Part shown: piece after piece, positions 17,612 through 26,716 of the stretch | Numbering within the stretch: the stretch's first letter is position 1 | Layout of the letters: the number at the start of each line of letters is the position of its first letter | DNA from: Jejudonia soesokkakensis | GTDB taxonomy: Bacteria > Bacteroidota > Bacteroidia > Flavobacteriales > Flavobacteriaceae | DNA: 64,000 nucleotides | Direction: 5' to 3' | Assembly: GCF_042664795.1 (NCBI RefSeq) | Contig: NZ_JBHTBN010000002.1 | Span: 186,001-250,000, forward strand | Position numbers and translations under genes: made by a program | Notes under the pieces: model-generated | What the model was told of the DNA's origin: nothing | The model's database searches: none | What the model saw: the letters and a program-made list of their open reading frames with translations, nothing else

Positions 17612-18403
17612 ATGAGTGAAGCATTAAAAGTGCCAACAATGGCCGAATATATGGCAGCAGGAAAAAAACCAGAAGTTCTTTTTTGGGTAGGATGTGCTGG
17701 AAGTTTTGACGATAGAGCCAAAAAAATCACGAAAGCTTTTGTAAAACTATTAAATAATGCGGGTGTTGATTTTGCAGTGTTAGGTACCGAAGAAAGTTGT
17801 ACGGGAGATCCTGCAAAACGCGCAGGAAATGAATTTTTATTTCAAATGCAAGCCATGCCTAATATCGAAGTATTAAACGGATATGAAGTAAAAAAAATAG
17901 TTACTGCTTGTCCACACTGTTTTAATACCATAAAAAACGAATATCCTGAATTAGGTGGAACTTATGAGGTAGTACATCATACACAGTTTTTAAAAGATTT
18001 GTTAAATGAAGGTCGTCTTAAAGTAGAGGGCGGAAAATTTAAAGGAAAACGGATTACATTTCACGATCCATGTTATTTAGGTCGTGCCAATGGGGAATAT
18101 GAAGCCCCACGAGATTTATTACAAAAGTTGGAAGTTGAATTAGTAGAAATGAGGCGTTGTAAAACGCGCGGACTATGTTGTGGAGCCGGAGGTGCTCAGA
18201 TGTTTAAGGAACCAGAACCAGGAAAAAAAGACATCAATATTGAGCGTACCGAAGAGGCTATGGAAGTGCAACCAGATGTTATTGCTGCAGGGTGTCCATT
18301 TTGTAATACCATGTTAACCGACGGGGTAAAAGGAAAAGAAAAAGAAGGTGAGATCGAAGTAATGGATGTAGCCGAAATGATTGCGAATGCTTCAGATTTA
18401 TAA
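17612..18403 (+). CDS. (Fe-S)-binding CCG-domain protein, HdrB-like
   Basis: A 263-residue soluble protein with two cysteine-rich CCG-type domains. The first has WVGCAGSFDDRA, ESCTGDPAKRAGNE and TACPHCFNT; the second has HDPCYLGRANGEY, GLCCGAGGAQM and AGCPFCNTM. Such domains bind a non-cubane 4Fe-4S cluster in heterodisulfide reductase subunit B and related enzymes. It is probably the catalytic partner of the membrane Fe-S protein at 15791. The next gene starts only two bases after its stop. Confidence 0.88.
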   Translation: MSEALKVPTMAEYMAAGKKPEVLFWVGCAGSFDDRAKKITKAFVKLLNNAGVDFAVLGTEESCTGDPAKRAGNEFLFQMQAMPNIEVLNGYEVKKIVTACPHCFNTIKNEYPELGGTYEVVHHTQFLKDLLNEGRLKVEGGKFKGKRITFHDPCYLGRANGEYEAPRDLLQKLEVELVEMRRCKTRGLCCGAGGAQMFKEPEPGKKDINIERTEEAMEVQPDVIAAGCPFCNTMLTDGVKGKEKEGEIEVMDVAEMIANASDL

Positions 18404-18405
18404 TT

Positions 18406-18891
18406 ATGTTGACAGATTTTAAAAATTTACCAGACGATTCAAGAATCTGGATATATCAATCTAACCGAAAGCTTTCCGAAGAGGAAGTTTCCATTATACA
18501 ATCAAAAACTTCAGAATTTTTAACGCAATGGACAGCACATGGAGCCAATCTGGAAGCAGGATTTGAAGTAAAATATAACCGTTTTATCATTATTGGTTTG
18601 AATCAGGAAAACGCTTCAGCTTCTGGTTGTAGCATTGATGCTTCGGTACATTTTATTCAGCAGTTGGAAAAAGAGTTTGAAATAGATCTACTTGACAAAA
18701 TGAATGTCACATTTTATAGTGGAGATTATATCGCACACAAGTCACTTTCAGACTTCAGAAAAATGGCTAAAAATAAATCGGTGTCGCCAAATACTGTAGT
18801 TTTTAATAACTTAGTGAATACCAAAGCCGAGTATCTTGAAAACTGGGAAGTACCCGCAAAAGAAAGTTGGCACAATAGATTTCTAGCATAG
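18406..18891 (+). CDS. Conserved hypothetical protein (commonly labelled 'ABC transporter ATPase')
   Basis: A 161-residue soluble protein beginning with LPDDSRIWIYQSNRKL and containing WTAHGANLEAGFEV and SGCSIDASVHFIQQLE. I recognise it as a flavobacterial family that carries the name 'ABC transporter ATPase'. It contains no Walker A, no LSGGQ signature and no Walker B, so that name is not supported by the sequence. It lies two bases after the HdrB-like gene, which suggests a link with the Fe-S oxidoreductase genes. Confidence 0.8.
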   Translation: MLTDFKNLPDDSRIWIYQSNRKLSEEEVSIIQSKTSEFLTQWTAHGANLEAGFEVKYNRFIIIGLNQENASASGCSIDASVHFIQQLEKEFEIDLLDKMNVTFYSGDYIAHKSLSDFRKMAKNKSVSPNTVVFNNLVNTKAEYLENWEVPAKESWHNRFLA

Positions 18892-18910
18892 TTTTTGTAC
18901 CTTAGAAATC

Positions 18911-21868
18911 ATGAAAAAAACGATTGCAGCCCTCTTTTTACTTACTCCTATTATTGCGTTGTTTGCGCAACAAAGAAATCCATTACTACTTGAAAATGAT
19001 TACCCCAATCAAAAGGCCTGGGTAGATAGCATCTATGGTAATATGTCGTTACAAGAAAAGGTAGGACAGCTATTCATGGTTGATATCTTTTCGAGTGATC
19101 CACAGTCTAAAGTGGATAAAGTAAAAGAATTGATTAAGAATCAGCATATTGGTGGCGTGATTTTTTCAAAAGGAGGCCCGCAACGACAGGCAAAAATAAA
19201 TAATCAGTTTCAGGAATTAGCAAAAATACCTCTTATGATAGGCATGGATGCCGAATGGGGACTTGCTATGCGATTGGATTCGACTTTTGCCTATCCATGG
19301 AATATGACGTTGGGCGCTATCACAGATGACAAAATTGTACAAAAAGTTGGAAAACGAATTGGAGAACACTCTAAACGTTTGGGCGTTCACATAAATTTTG
19401 CACCCGTTGTCGATATAAATACCAATCCTAAAAACCCCATCATTGGAAATCGCTCTTTTGGAGAAGATAAAGATAATGTAACCAACAAATCATTAGCTTT
19501 TATGAAAGGAATGCAAGAGGCTGGAATTTTAGCCAATGCAAAGCATTTTCCAGGGCATGGAGATACCGATACCGATTCCCATAAAACCTTACCAACTATT
19601 AATTTTACCAAAGCACGAATTGACAGTATAGAGTTGTACCCATACCGAAGGTTAATCGACGCTGGATTGAGCAGTGTGATGGTTGCACATTTAAATGTTC
19701 CTTCATTAGAAGAACGTTATGATTATCCGTCCTCGATATCAAAGACGATTGTTACAGATATGCTAAAAGGTGAATTAGGCTTTAATGGCTTGATTTTTAC
19801 CGATGCCTTAAATATGAAGGGAGCTGCTAATTTCAGTGTTCCTGGGGAAATAGATCTGGCAGCATTTCTGGCAGGAAACGATGTTTTATTGATTTCTGAA
19901 GACATCCCTAAAGCACATCAAATACTAGTGAATGCCTTTAGGGAAGGCTTAATAACTGAAGAGCGTTTGGCGCTTTCGGTTAAGAAAATTCTTTACGCTA
20001 AATATAAAGTGGGTTTGCATAACTATACACCTGTAGATACTAACTATTTGGTGGAGGACTTAAACTCAGTACTAGATGATGCTTTATATGAAGAAGCGAT
20101 GGAGAAGGCTTTAACTGTACTAAAAAATAAAAAGGCTATCCTGCCCATTAAAGACCTTCAGAAGAAAAAAATCGCCTATATCAACTTAGGGGATGATTCT
20201 GGAGCAGTTTTTTTGGATGAATTGCGAAAGTATACAGACATTGATTTTGTAAAAGCCGAAAAACTGGACGAGTATATTAAGAAACTCAAAAACTATAACT
20301 ATGTAATTGTAGGGTTTCATAAATCGAATGAAAATCCCTGGAAGGATTATACGTTTACAGATAATGAACTTACCTGGCTTTATGAAATAGCTCGTACTAA
20401 CACAGTCATTCTAGATGTATTTGCACGACCTTATGCTATGCTTGATCTTAAAACCACTAATAATTTTGAAGGGATTGTAATGTCTTATCAAAATAGTGAG
20501 GTTTCTCAGCAGCTATCGGCTCAGTTGATTTTTGGCGCACGTGAAGCGAAAGGAAAATTACCTGTTTCTTTAGGAGAAGATTTTCCACTAAACACGCACT
20601 ATGAAACAAAATCATTACAACGACTGCAATATGGAACTCCCGAAAGTGTAGGTCTTAATAGTTATAAGCTAAAAAAGATAGATTCTTTGGCTCGTGTTGG
20701 ACTTTGGGGTGGAATGACTCCTGGAATGCAAATTCTGGTGGCACGTAAAGGAAAAGTGATCTACAATAAAAACTTTGGGTATCACGAACAAGATAAGAAG
20801 AATAGCGTAAAAAGCAATGATATTTACGATGTAGCATCTCTAACAAAAATTCTTGCATCTCTTCCGGTAGTAATGGAGCTTGTGGATCGTGGAGAGCTTT
20901 CTATGGATACAAAACTTTCAGCAATGCTGCCTGAGTTTAAAAAATCAAATAAAGGGAATATCACATTGCAGCAAATGTTGACACACACCGCTCGTTTAAA
21001 AGCCTGGATTCCTTTTTATGTGGAAACATTGGATACGCTTACAGGGTTGCCTTCAGATAAATATTACAGGTCTGAGCCTGGAGGAAGGTTTACAGTGAAA
21101 GTAGCAGAAGATCTATACCTTCGGAAAGATTATCGGGACAGCATTTATAAAATCATTAAAGAAAGTGATCTTAGAGACAGAGCTGGCTACCGGTATAGTG
21201 ATTTACCTTATTATCTGTTAAAGGAATATATAGAAAATTTCTTCGGAAACCCTATGGAGAAGGTGGTGCAACGAGATTTTTATGAATCAATGGGTATGAA
21301 TTACACAACTTACAATCCGAAAGAAAAATTCACGCTTGCAGACATTGTCCCTACCGAAGATGACCATACCTATAGAATGCAAAAAGTTCATGGCTATGTA
21401 CATGATCAGGGTGCCGCAATGCTGGGCGGTGTAAGTGGTCATGCTGGATTGTTTAGTAATTCAAATGATGTGGCCAAGATGATGCAAATGTACTTACAAG
21501 GCGGTTATTATGGAGGGAAACGGTATCTTTCACAAGAAACTTTAGAAGCTTTTAATACCTGCTATTACTGTGAGGATGACATTCGTAGAGGAGTTGGATT
21601 TGATAAGCCACAACTTGGAGATTCTGGACCTACCTGTGGTTGTGTATCTTTGAGTAGTTTTGGACACAGCGGATTTACAGGAACATTTACTTGGGCAGAT
21701 CCTGAAGAAGAAATTGTATATGTTTTCATGTCTAACAGGACGTTTCCAGATGCGAACAATAGAAAACTTATAGGTAGTAATCTGAGAAGTAATATTCAGC
21801 AGGCGATTTATGAAGCTATTGACTATACCAATAAAGAACCTTCAATAGAATTAACCGAAAACAAATGA
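18911..21868 (+). CDS. GH3 beta-N-acetylhexosaminidase fused to a class C beta-lactamase-like serine hydrolase
   Basis: A 985-residue exported protein (signal peptide MKKTIAALFLLTPIIALFA|Q). Residues of about 35-375 are a glycoside hydrolase family 3 domain of NagZ type: KHFPGHGDTDTDSH at 211-224 and the nucleophile Asp298 in IFTDALNMKG. A GH3 C-terminal-like domain follows (about 405-575). From about 600 there is a serine beta-lactamase/penicillin-binding fold with the SxxK motif at Ser643-Lys646 (ASLTK) and a late GHSGFTGT. The pairing suggests peptidoglycan-fragment recycling or remodelling in the periplasm. The stop overlaps the bshA start by four bases. Confidence 0.92.
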   Translation: MKKTIAALFLLTPIIALFAQQRNPLLLENDYPNQKAWVDSIYGNMSLQEKVGQLFMVDIFSSDPQSKVDKVKELIKNQHIGGVIFSKGGPQRQAKINNQFQELAKIPLMIGMDAEWGLAMRLDSTFAYPWNMTLGAITDDKIVQKVGKRIGEHSKRLGVHINFAPVVDINTNPKNPIIGNRSFGEDKDNVTNKSLAFMKGMQEAGILANAKHFPGHGDTDTDSHKTLPTINFTKARIDSIELYPYRRLIDAGLSSVMVAHLNVPSLEERYDYPSSISKTIVTDMLKGELGFNGLIFTDALNMKGAANFSVPGEIDLAAFLAGNDVLLISEDIPKAHQILVNAFREGLITEERLALSVKKILYAKYKVGLHNYTPVDTNYLVEDLNSVLDDALYEEAMEKALTVLKNKKAILPIKDLQKKKIAYINLGDDSGAVFLDELRKYTDIDFVKAEKLDEYIKKLKNYNYVIVGFHKSNENPWKDYTFTDNELTWLYEIARTNTVILDVFARPYAMLDLKTTNNFEGIVMSYQNSEVSQQLSAQLIFGAREAKGKLPVSLGEDFPLNTHYETKSLQRLQYGTPESVGLNSYKLKKIDSLARVGLWGGMTPGMQILVARKGKVIYNKNFGYHEQDKKNSVKSNDIYDVASLTKILASLPVVMELVDRGELSMDTKLSAMLPEFKKSNKGNITLQQMLTHTARLKAWIPFYVETLDTLTGLPSDKYYRSEPGGRFTVKVAEDLYLRKDYRDSIYKIIKESDLRDRAGYRYSDLPYYLLKEYIENFFGNPMEKVVQRDFYESMGMNYTTYNPKEKFTLADIVPTEDDHTYRMQKVHGYVHDQGAAMLGGVSGHAGLFSNSNDVAKMMQMYLQGGYYGGKRYLSQETLEAFNTCYYCEDDIRRGVGFDKPQLGDSGPTCGCVSLSSFGHSGFTGTFTWADPEEEIVYVFMSNRTFPDANNRKLIGSNLRSNIQQAIYEAIDYTNKEPSIELTENK

Positions 21869-22995
21869 AAATAGCCATTGTATGTTATCCCACCTTTGGT
21901 GGAAGTGGAGTAGTTGCAACAGAATTAGGTGTTGCATTGGCTGCGCGTGGACACGAAATTCACTTTATAACATACAAACAGCCTGTACGTTTGGAATTAA
22001 TCACACGTAATATTCATTTTCATGAGGTTTCGGTACCTGATTATCCTTTATTTCACTATCAGCCCTATGAATTAGCGTTATCCAGTAAGCTAGTGGATAT
22101 GGTTAAATTGTATAAAATTGATGTTTTACATGTTCATTATGCCATCCCACACGCATATGCAGGGTATATGGCAAAAAAGATGCTGGCTGAAGAGAACATT
22201 CATATACCTATGGTGACCACACTCCATGGAACTGATATTACGCTGGTAGGAAGTCATCCTTTTTATAAACCAGCAGTTACCTTTAGTATCAATGAAAGTG
22301 ATGTCGTTACTTCGGTTTCACAAAGCTTAAAAGATGATACGTTACGTCTTTTCGATATTACAAACGACATTCATGTGGTGCCTAATTTTATTGATACCAC
22401 TTCGCATGATAATCCCTATACTGATTGCCAACGAGATCTCATGGCCAAACCAGAGGAAAGAATAATTACGCATATTAGTAACCTTCGACCTGTAAAGCGA
22501 ATTAAGGATGTGGTAAGAATCTTTTATAAAATTCAGAAGAAGATTCCTGCCAAACTTTTAATTGTAGGAGAAGGCCCAGAGCGTGAACCTGCAGAGAAGT
22601 ATTGTAGAAATAAAGGAATTGAAAATAAAGTGATTTTTTTAGGGAATAGTAGTGAGATTCATAAAATATTGTGTTTTACAGACCTGTTTTTATTGCCTTC
22701 GGAAAAGGAAAGCTTCGGGTTGGCAGCCTTAGAAGCGATGGTTAATGGAGTTCCCGTTATATCAAGTAATACCGGCGGATTGCCAGAAGTTAATGTTGAT
22801 GGTGTGAGTGGTTATCTAAGTGAGGTTGGCGATGTTTCAGGCATGGCAAAAAAGGCAATTTCTATCTTAGAAAGTAACGAAACACTGAAAAAGTTTAAAA
22901 AGCAATCGAAAGAAGCTGCTAAAAAATTTGACACTCAGAATATTGTGCCCATGTATGAGGAGGTTTATGCCAAAGCCATTCAGTATGTGTCATAA
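21865..22995 (+). CDS. bshA: N-acetyl-alpha-D-glucosaminyl L-malate synthase BshA
   Basis: A 376-residue GT4 glycosyltransferase. It has the N-terminal CYPTFGGSGVVATELG, the donor-site region HGTDITLVG, and the retaining-GT signature EKESFGLAALEAM, all typical of BshA. BshA joins GlcNAc from UDP-GlcNAc to L-malate, the first step of bacillithiol synthesis. The ATG overlaps the stop of the GH3 fusion (ATGA), so translation is coupled, and hairpin terminators follow the stop. Its presence shows that the low-molecular-weight thiol of this organism is likely bacillithiol. Confidence 0.93.
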   Translation: MKIAIVCYPTFGGSGVVATELGVALAARGHEIHFITYKQPVRLELITRNIHFHEVSVPDYPLFHYQPYELALSSKLVDMVKLYKIDVLHVHYAIPHAYAGYMAKKMLAEENIHIPMVTTLHGTDITLVGSHPFYKPAVTFSINESDVVTSVSQSLKDDTLRLFDITNDIHVVPNFIDTTSHDNPYTDCQRDLMAKPEERIITHISNLRPVKRIKDVVRIFYKIQKKIPAKLLIVGEGPEREPAEKYCRNKGIENKVIFLGNSSEIHKILCFTDLFLLPSEKESFGLAALEAMVNGVPVISSNTGGLPEVNVDGVSGYLSEVGDVSGMAKKAISILESNETLKKFKKQSKEAAKKFDTQNIVPMYEEVYAKAIQYVS

Positions 22996-22996
22996 A

Positions 22997-23023
22997 AAAA
23001 GCCTTTCCGAAGAAAGACTTTTT
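22997..23023 (+). terminator. Rho-independent terminator after bshA
   Basis: An 11-bp stem with one C-A mismatch (AAAAGCCTTTC / GAAAGACTTTT) and a CGAA loop, ending in a T-run. It begins right at the bshA stop. Confidence 0.75.
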
Positions 23024-23032
23024 ATGAATAAA

Positions 23033-23053
23033 CTAAGCCTTATAAAGGCTTAG
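23033..23053. terminator. Second hairpin between convergent genes
   Basis: A perfect 9-bp inverted repeat, CTAAGCCTT-ATA-AAGGCTTAG, in the convergent gap between bshA and the barrel protein. The T-run is poor on both sides, so it may be an accessory terminator or an mRNA-stabilising end. Confidence 0.5.
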
Positions 23054-23068
23054 CTTAATTAATATCAT

Positions 23069-23572
23069 TTAGAATTGATACCGTACTCCAAGTGCGATAT
23101 CAAAATCTACATCATCATTAAAATCTCCAAATCCAAATTCTGGTCTAAAATCTAATGATAATAGTAATGGGAAATCAAAGTTATATTCTATCCCTATATC
23201 TCCAGCTGCATAAAAATAAGTTTCAGAATCATCGTCAAAATCACCAAAGTCATCTTCAAAATTGACCTGAGCAACTCCTAAACCAGGACCTACATACCAG
23301 TTAAAACCTCCGTCAATATTCCATACCCAATGGTATAACCCAGTTAAACGAAAGGCGTTAAAATTTCTGTTATCACGATATCCTAAATCGAACTCTAAAC
23401 GGTTGTTGTTTGAACCAACAGCTCTTTGATAACTCACTTCAGTTCCAAATCCATCATTGTCCCCTAGACGAAGACCAATGGCATTTTCTGCAATTAAAGT
23501 GCTTTGATCTTGAGCGTTTGCATTAAATGCAATAGTTCCCAAAAAAGCGAATACTAAAATTATTTTTTTCAT
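23069..23572 (-). CDS. Small outer-membrane beta-barrel protein
   Basis: A 167-residue protein with a signal peptide (MKKIILVFAFLGTIAFNANA|Q). Alternating hydrophobic and polar strands follow (GTEVSYQRAVG, LEFDLGYRDN, FRLTGLYHWVW), ending in ALGVRYQF with a terminal Phe as expected for Bam-inserted barrels. An acidic loop (DDFGDFDDDS) lies between strands. It resembles OmpW/OprF-barrel-like Bacteroidota proteins of unknown role. The gene is isolated, with a -7 box 26 bases upstream and terminator hairpins downstream. Confidence 0.8.
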   Translation of the reverse strand: MKKIILVFAFLGTIAFNANAQDQSTLIAENAIGLRLGDNDGFGTEVSYQRAVGSNNNRLEFDLGYRDNRNFNAFRLTGLYHWVWNIDGGFNWYVGPGLGVAQVNFEDDFGDFDDDSETYFYAAGDIGIEYNFDFPLLLSLDFRPEFGFGDFNDDVDFDIALGVRYQF

Positions 23573-23597
23573 AAATAAGTTGTTTTTGTTACTAAAC

Positions 23598-23605
23598 CAA
23601 AAGTA
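23598..23605 (-). promoter_or_regulatory. -7 box (TACTTTTG on the minus strand) for the barrel gene
   Basis: An exact match to TAnnTTTG, 26 bases upstream of the ATG at 23572. No clear TTG -33 element lies at the ideal distance. Confidence 0.45.
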
Positions 23606-23712
23606 GGCTTATATTTCTTACCTGCTTGTTAATGCAATACCAATAAAACCTAAAAATAATCCCAAAGTTTATGCGTGTTGCTTTTTTGCTTTTCTTATTT
23701 TTACTGAAGCAG

Positions 23713-26631
23713 ATGAAACAGCTATTGCAAAATTTTAAAGAAGAATTTAAAGGTGATTTCCACTTTGATTCTTTGTATACATCTATGTATGCTACTGATG
23801 CTTCAGTGTATCGCAAAATACCATTGGCTGTTGCATTTCCAAAAACCAAAGAAGATATAAAACACCTTATCGCATTTGCAACAAAACACAATACTTCATT
23901 AATTCCAAGAACTGCAGGTACTTCGCTTGCAGGACAATGTGTAGGTAACGGAATTGTCGTAGATGTATCTAAATATTTTACTAAAATCCTTTCAGTTGAC
24001 ACTAACAACAAGACAGTTACGGTTCAACCTGGGGTGATTCGTGATGAATTAAATGAATTTCTAAAGCCCTACGGAATATTTTTTGGTCCAAATACTTCCA
24101 CCTCAAACCGATGTATGATAGGTGGCATGGTGGGAAATAACAGTAGTGGAACGACTTCCATAAAATACGGCGTTACGAGAAATAAAGTGCTTGAGATGAA
24201 GACACTGCTGTCTGATGGTAGCGAAGTGACCTTTGGTCCGATTTCAAAGGATAATTTTCTTATAAAAGCTTCACAAGAAACCGTAGAAGGAACTATTTAT
24301 AAAACCTTACACGATTCATTGTCTTCTGAAACAGCTCGCAATGAAATTAAAAGACAGTTTCCCAAGCCAGAAATTCACCGAAGAAATACTGGCTATGCAG
24401 TCGACGCTCTGCTGGATATGTCTTTATTTTCTGAAACGAATATTCCTATAAACCTTTGTAGTCTTCTTTGCGGAAGCGAAGGCACACTTGCTTTTACAAC
24501 TGAAATAACACTTCAGCTAGACGAGTTACCCCCGCAACATTCGGCAATGGTAATTGCACAATACAAATCACTGGAAGATTCTCTGCATGATGTTAACAAT
24601 GTGATGAAACACGATTTGTATACTTGTGAAATGATGGACAACGTCATCTTGGAACGAACCAAAGAAAACAAAAAATACGAAGCCTATCGTTTTTTCATTG
24701 AAGGGAATCCGAAAGCCGTATTAATGCTGGAATTAAGGGCAGGAACAAAATATGATCTTCAGAATCAAGTGGCATCCCTACAACAATCCCTCTTAAATGC
24801 TAACCTATCGTATGCACGACCCATTTTATACGGAACCGAAATTGACATGGCGTTAGAGCTACGTAAGGCTGGCTTAGGACTACTGGGGAATATGGTAGGA
24901 GATGACAAAGCGGTTGCATGTATTGAGGATACGGCTGTCGCGCTAGAAGATTTACCTGCTTATATCTTAGAATTTTCTGCTTTAATGAAAAAGTATAATC
25001 AAGAAGCAGTCTATTACGCACATGCAGGGGCAGGGGAGTTGCATTTACGTCCTATTTTAAACTTAAAGGAAAAAAAAGATATTGCTTTTTTCAGAAAGAT
25101 CACTACTGAAGTTTCACAATTGGTAAAGAAATACAAGGGGTCTTTCTCTGGCGAACATGGCGACGGAATAGTACGTGCCGAATTTTTGGAAAGTCAGATA
25201 GGAACTAAAAACTACCAGTTACTCCAAAAAATTAAAACAGCTTTTGATCCAAATAATATCTTTAATCCTGGAAAAATCGTCAATGCCTATAAAATGGACG
25301 AATCGTTGCGATATGACGCCGAGGTTGTAATAGAAGAACCTAAGACACTGATGAATTTTAGTGACTCCCAAGGTATATTACGATTAGCAGAAAAATGTAA
25401 TGGTAGCGGTGACTGTAGAAAAAGTGCCGAAGCTTCTGGTACGATGTGTCCTAGTTATCAGGCGACCAAAAATGAAAAAGACACAACAAGAGCTCGAGCT
25501 AATGTTTTGAGGGAAGTCCTTGCAAATAATGAGGCTGCTAATAAATTCAACTCTAAAGATCTTAAAGCTGTATTTGATCTCTGCATTAGCTGTAAAGCTT
25601 GTGGGACTGAGTGTCCAAGCAATGTGGATATGGCAACTGCCAAGGCAGAGTTCTTGTACCAATACCATCAAAACAATAAAGTTTCCAGAGCTGATACATT
25701 ATTTGGGAAAAGTAGTTATTATAATAAAAAAGCAGCAATGTTTCCGAAGCTAGCTAATGGGTTATTTTCGAATCCAATGACTTCTAGCTGGATCAAAAAA
25801 TGGAGCGGGGTTGCCACTAATAGGAGTATTCCTAAAGTTTCAACTAATAGTTTTAGTAGATATACTAAGAATATTGAAAAACAGCACATTAAAAATAATA
25901 AAGTTAGAAGCGAAGTAGTTTTATTTGTAGATGAATTTAGTAATTATCTGGAATCTGAAATTGCGATAGACACTTACGAACTTTTAGATAGGATAGGGTA
26001 TAAAATTACCATTATTGATAGCTTGGATAGTGCTCGTGCCTTGTTATCGAAAGGTTTTTTACAAGAAGCAAAAGTTGAAATTAATAAAAATGTTTCAGCA
26101 TTAAAAACCTTAGTCTCAGAAACTACACCCCTCATTGGCATAGAACCTTCGGCAATTCTTGGTTTTAGAGATGAATATTTACGGTTGGCAAGCGATGAAG
26201 CATCAGCCAGAGCTATAGCGAAGAATACGCATTTGATCGAAGAATTTTTAGCTTCCGAAATACAAAAGGGAAATATTACAGCAGACTTATTTACTTCCGA
26301 AGAAAAAATCATAAAGATCCACAGTCATTGTCATCAAAAAGCATTGAGCAATCAGAAAGTCACTTTTGATAGTTTAAATTTACCTTTAAATTATAAACCT
26401 GTGATTATGACAACCGGTTGTTGCGGAATGGCAGGGAGTTTTGGATATGAACAACAGCATTATGAGGTGAGTATGCAAATTGGAGAATTAAAATTGTTTC
26501 CTTTGGTCCGTAAGACCGATAAAAAGTGCATTATTGCTGCCAACGGAACCAGCTGTCGGCACCAGATCAAAGATGGAACGGGACGTGAAGCGTTACATCC
26601 AGTAACTATTTTAAGACAAGCGTTGGTATAA
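23713..26631 (+). CDS. FAD-linked oxidase / (Fe-S)-binding fusion, D-2-hydroxyacid dehydrogenase type
   Basis: The frame opens at 23671, but the ATG at 23713 (MKQLLQNFKEEF) is the more natural start, giving 972 residues. The N-terminal half is a GlcD-like FAD domain (PRTAGTSLAGQCVGNG, then GGMVGNNSSGTTSIKYG) with an FAD-oxidase C-terminal domain that includes SGEHGDGIVRAEFL. The rest has a 4Fe-4S pair (CNGSGDCRKSAEASGTMCPS and CISCKACGTECPSN) and a CCG domain with HSHCHQKAL and TTGCCGMAGSFG. Such fusions oxidise D-lactate or D-2-hydroxyglutarate and pass electrons to quinone or another carrier. The exact substrate is not evident. Confidence 0.9.
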   Translation: MKQLLQNFKEEFKGDFHFDSLYTSMYATDASVYRKIPLAVAFPKTKEDIKHLIAFATKHNTSLIPRTAGTSLAGQCVGNGIVVDVSKYFTKILSVDTNNKTVTVQPGVIRDELNEFLKPYGIFFGPNTSTSNRCMIGGMVGNNSSGTTSIKYGVTRNKVLEMKTLLSDGSEVTFGPISKDNFLIKASQETVEGTIYKTLHDSLSSETARNEIKRQFPKPEIHRRNTGYAVDALLDMSLFSETNIPINLCSLLCGSEGTLAFTTEITLQLDELPPQHSAMVIAQYKSLEDSLHDVNNVMKHDLYTCEMMDNVILERTKENKKYEAYRFFIEGNPKAVLMLELRAGTKYDLQNQVASLQQSLLNANLSYARPILYGTEIDMALELRKAGLGLLGNMVGDDKAVACIEDTAVALEDLPAYILEFSALMKKYNQEAVYYAHAGAGELHLRPILNLKEKKDIAFFRKITTEVSQLVKKYKGSFSGEHGDGIVRAEFLESQIGTKNYQLLQKIKTAFDPNNIFNPGKIVNAYKMDESLRYDAEVVIEEPKTLMNFSDSQGILRLAEKCNGSGDCRKSAEASGTMCPSYQATKNEKDTTRARANVLREVLANNEAANKFNSKDLKAVFDLCISCKACGTECPSNVDMATAKAEFLYQYHQNNKVSRADTLFGKSSYYNKKAAMFPKLANGLFSNPMTSSWIKKWSGVATNRSIPKVSTNSFSRYTKNIEKQHIKNNKVRSEVVLFVDEFSNYLESEIAIDTYELLDRIGYKITIIDSLDSARALLSKGFLQEAKVEINKNVSALKTLVSETTPLIGIEPSAILGFRDEYLRLASDEASARAIAKNTHLIEEFLASEIQKGNITADLFTSEEKIIKIHSHCHQKALSNQKVTFDSLNLPLNYKPVIMTTGCCGMAGSFGYEQQHYEVSMQIGELKLFPLVRKTDKKCIIAANGTSCRHQIKDGTGREALHPVTILRQALV

Positions 26632-26693
26632 ATATTCACTTCGCTATAGCAGTAAACAGTTATTCTTTAATTTTTAAGTTTGGGGATTAAAAT

Positions 26694-26701
26694 TTACATT
26701 T
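26694..26701 (+). promoter_or_regulatory. -7 box (TACATTTG) for aroC
   Basis: Matches TAnnTTTG, 15 bases before the aroC ATG. A TTG lies only 12 bases upstream of it, closer than the usual 17-23, so the -33 element is unclear. Confidence 0.4.
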
Positions 26702-26716
26702 GTTGAAAAGCAAACA

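Noticed and set aside
18406..18891. ABC transporter ATPase
   Set aside because: There is no Walker A, signature or Walker B motif; only the inherited name suggests it.
23592..24011. 139-codon minus-strand ORF
   Set aside because: Antisense to the start of the FAD/Fe-S dehydrogenase and with no family features.
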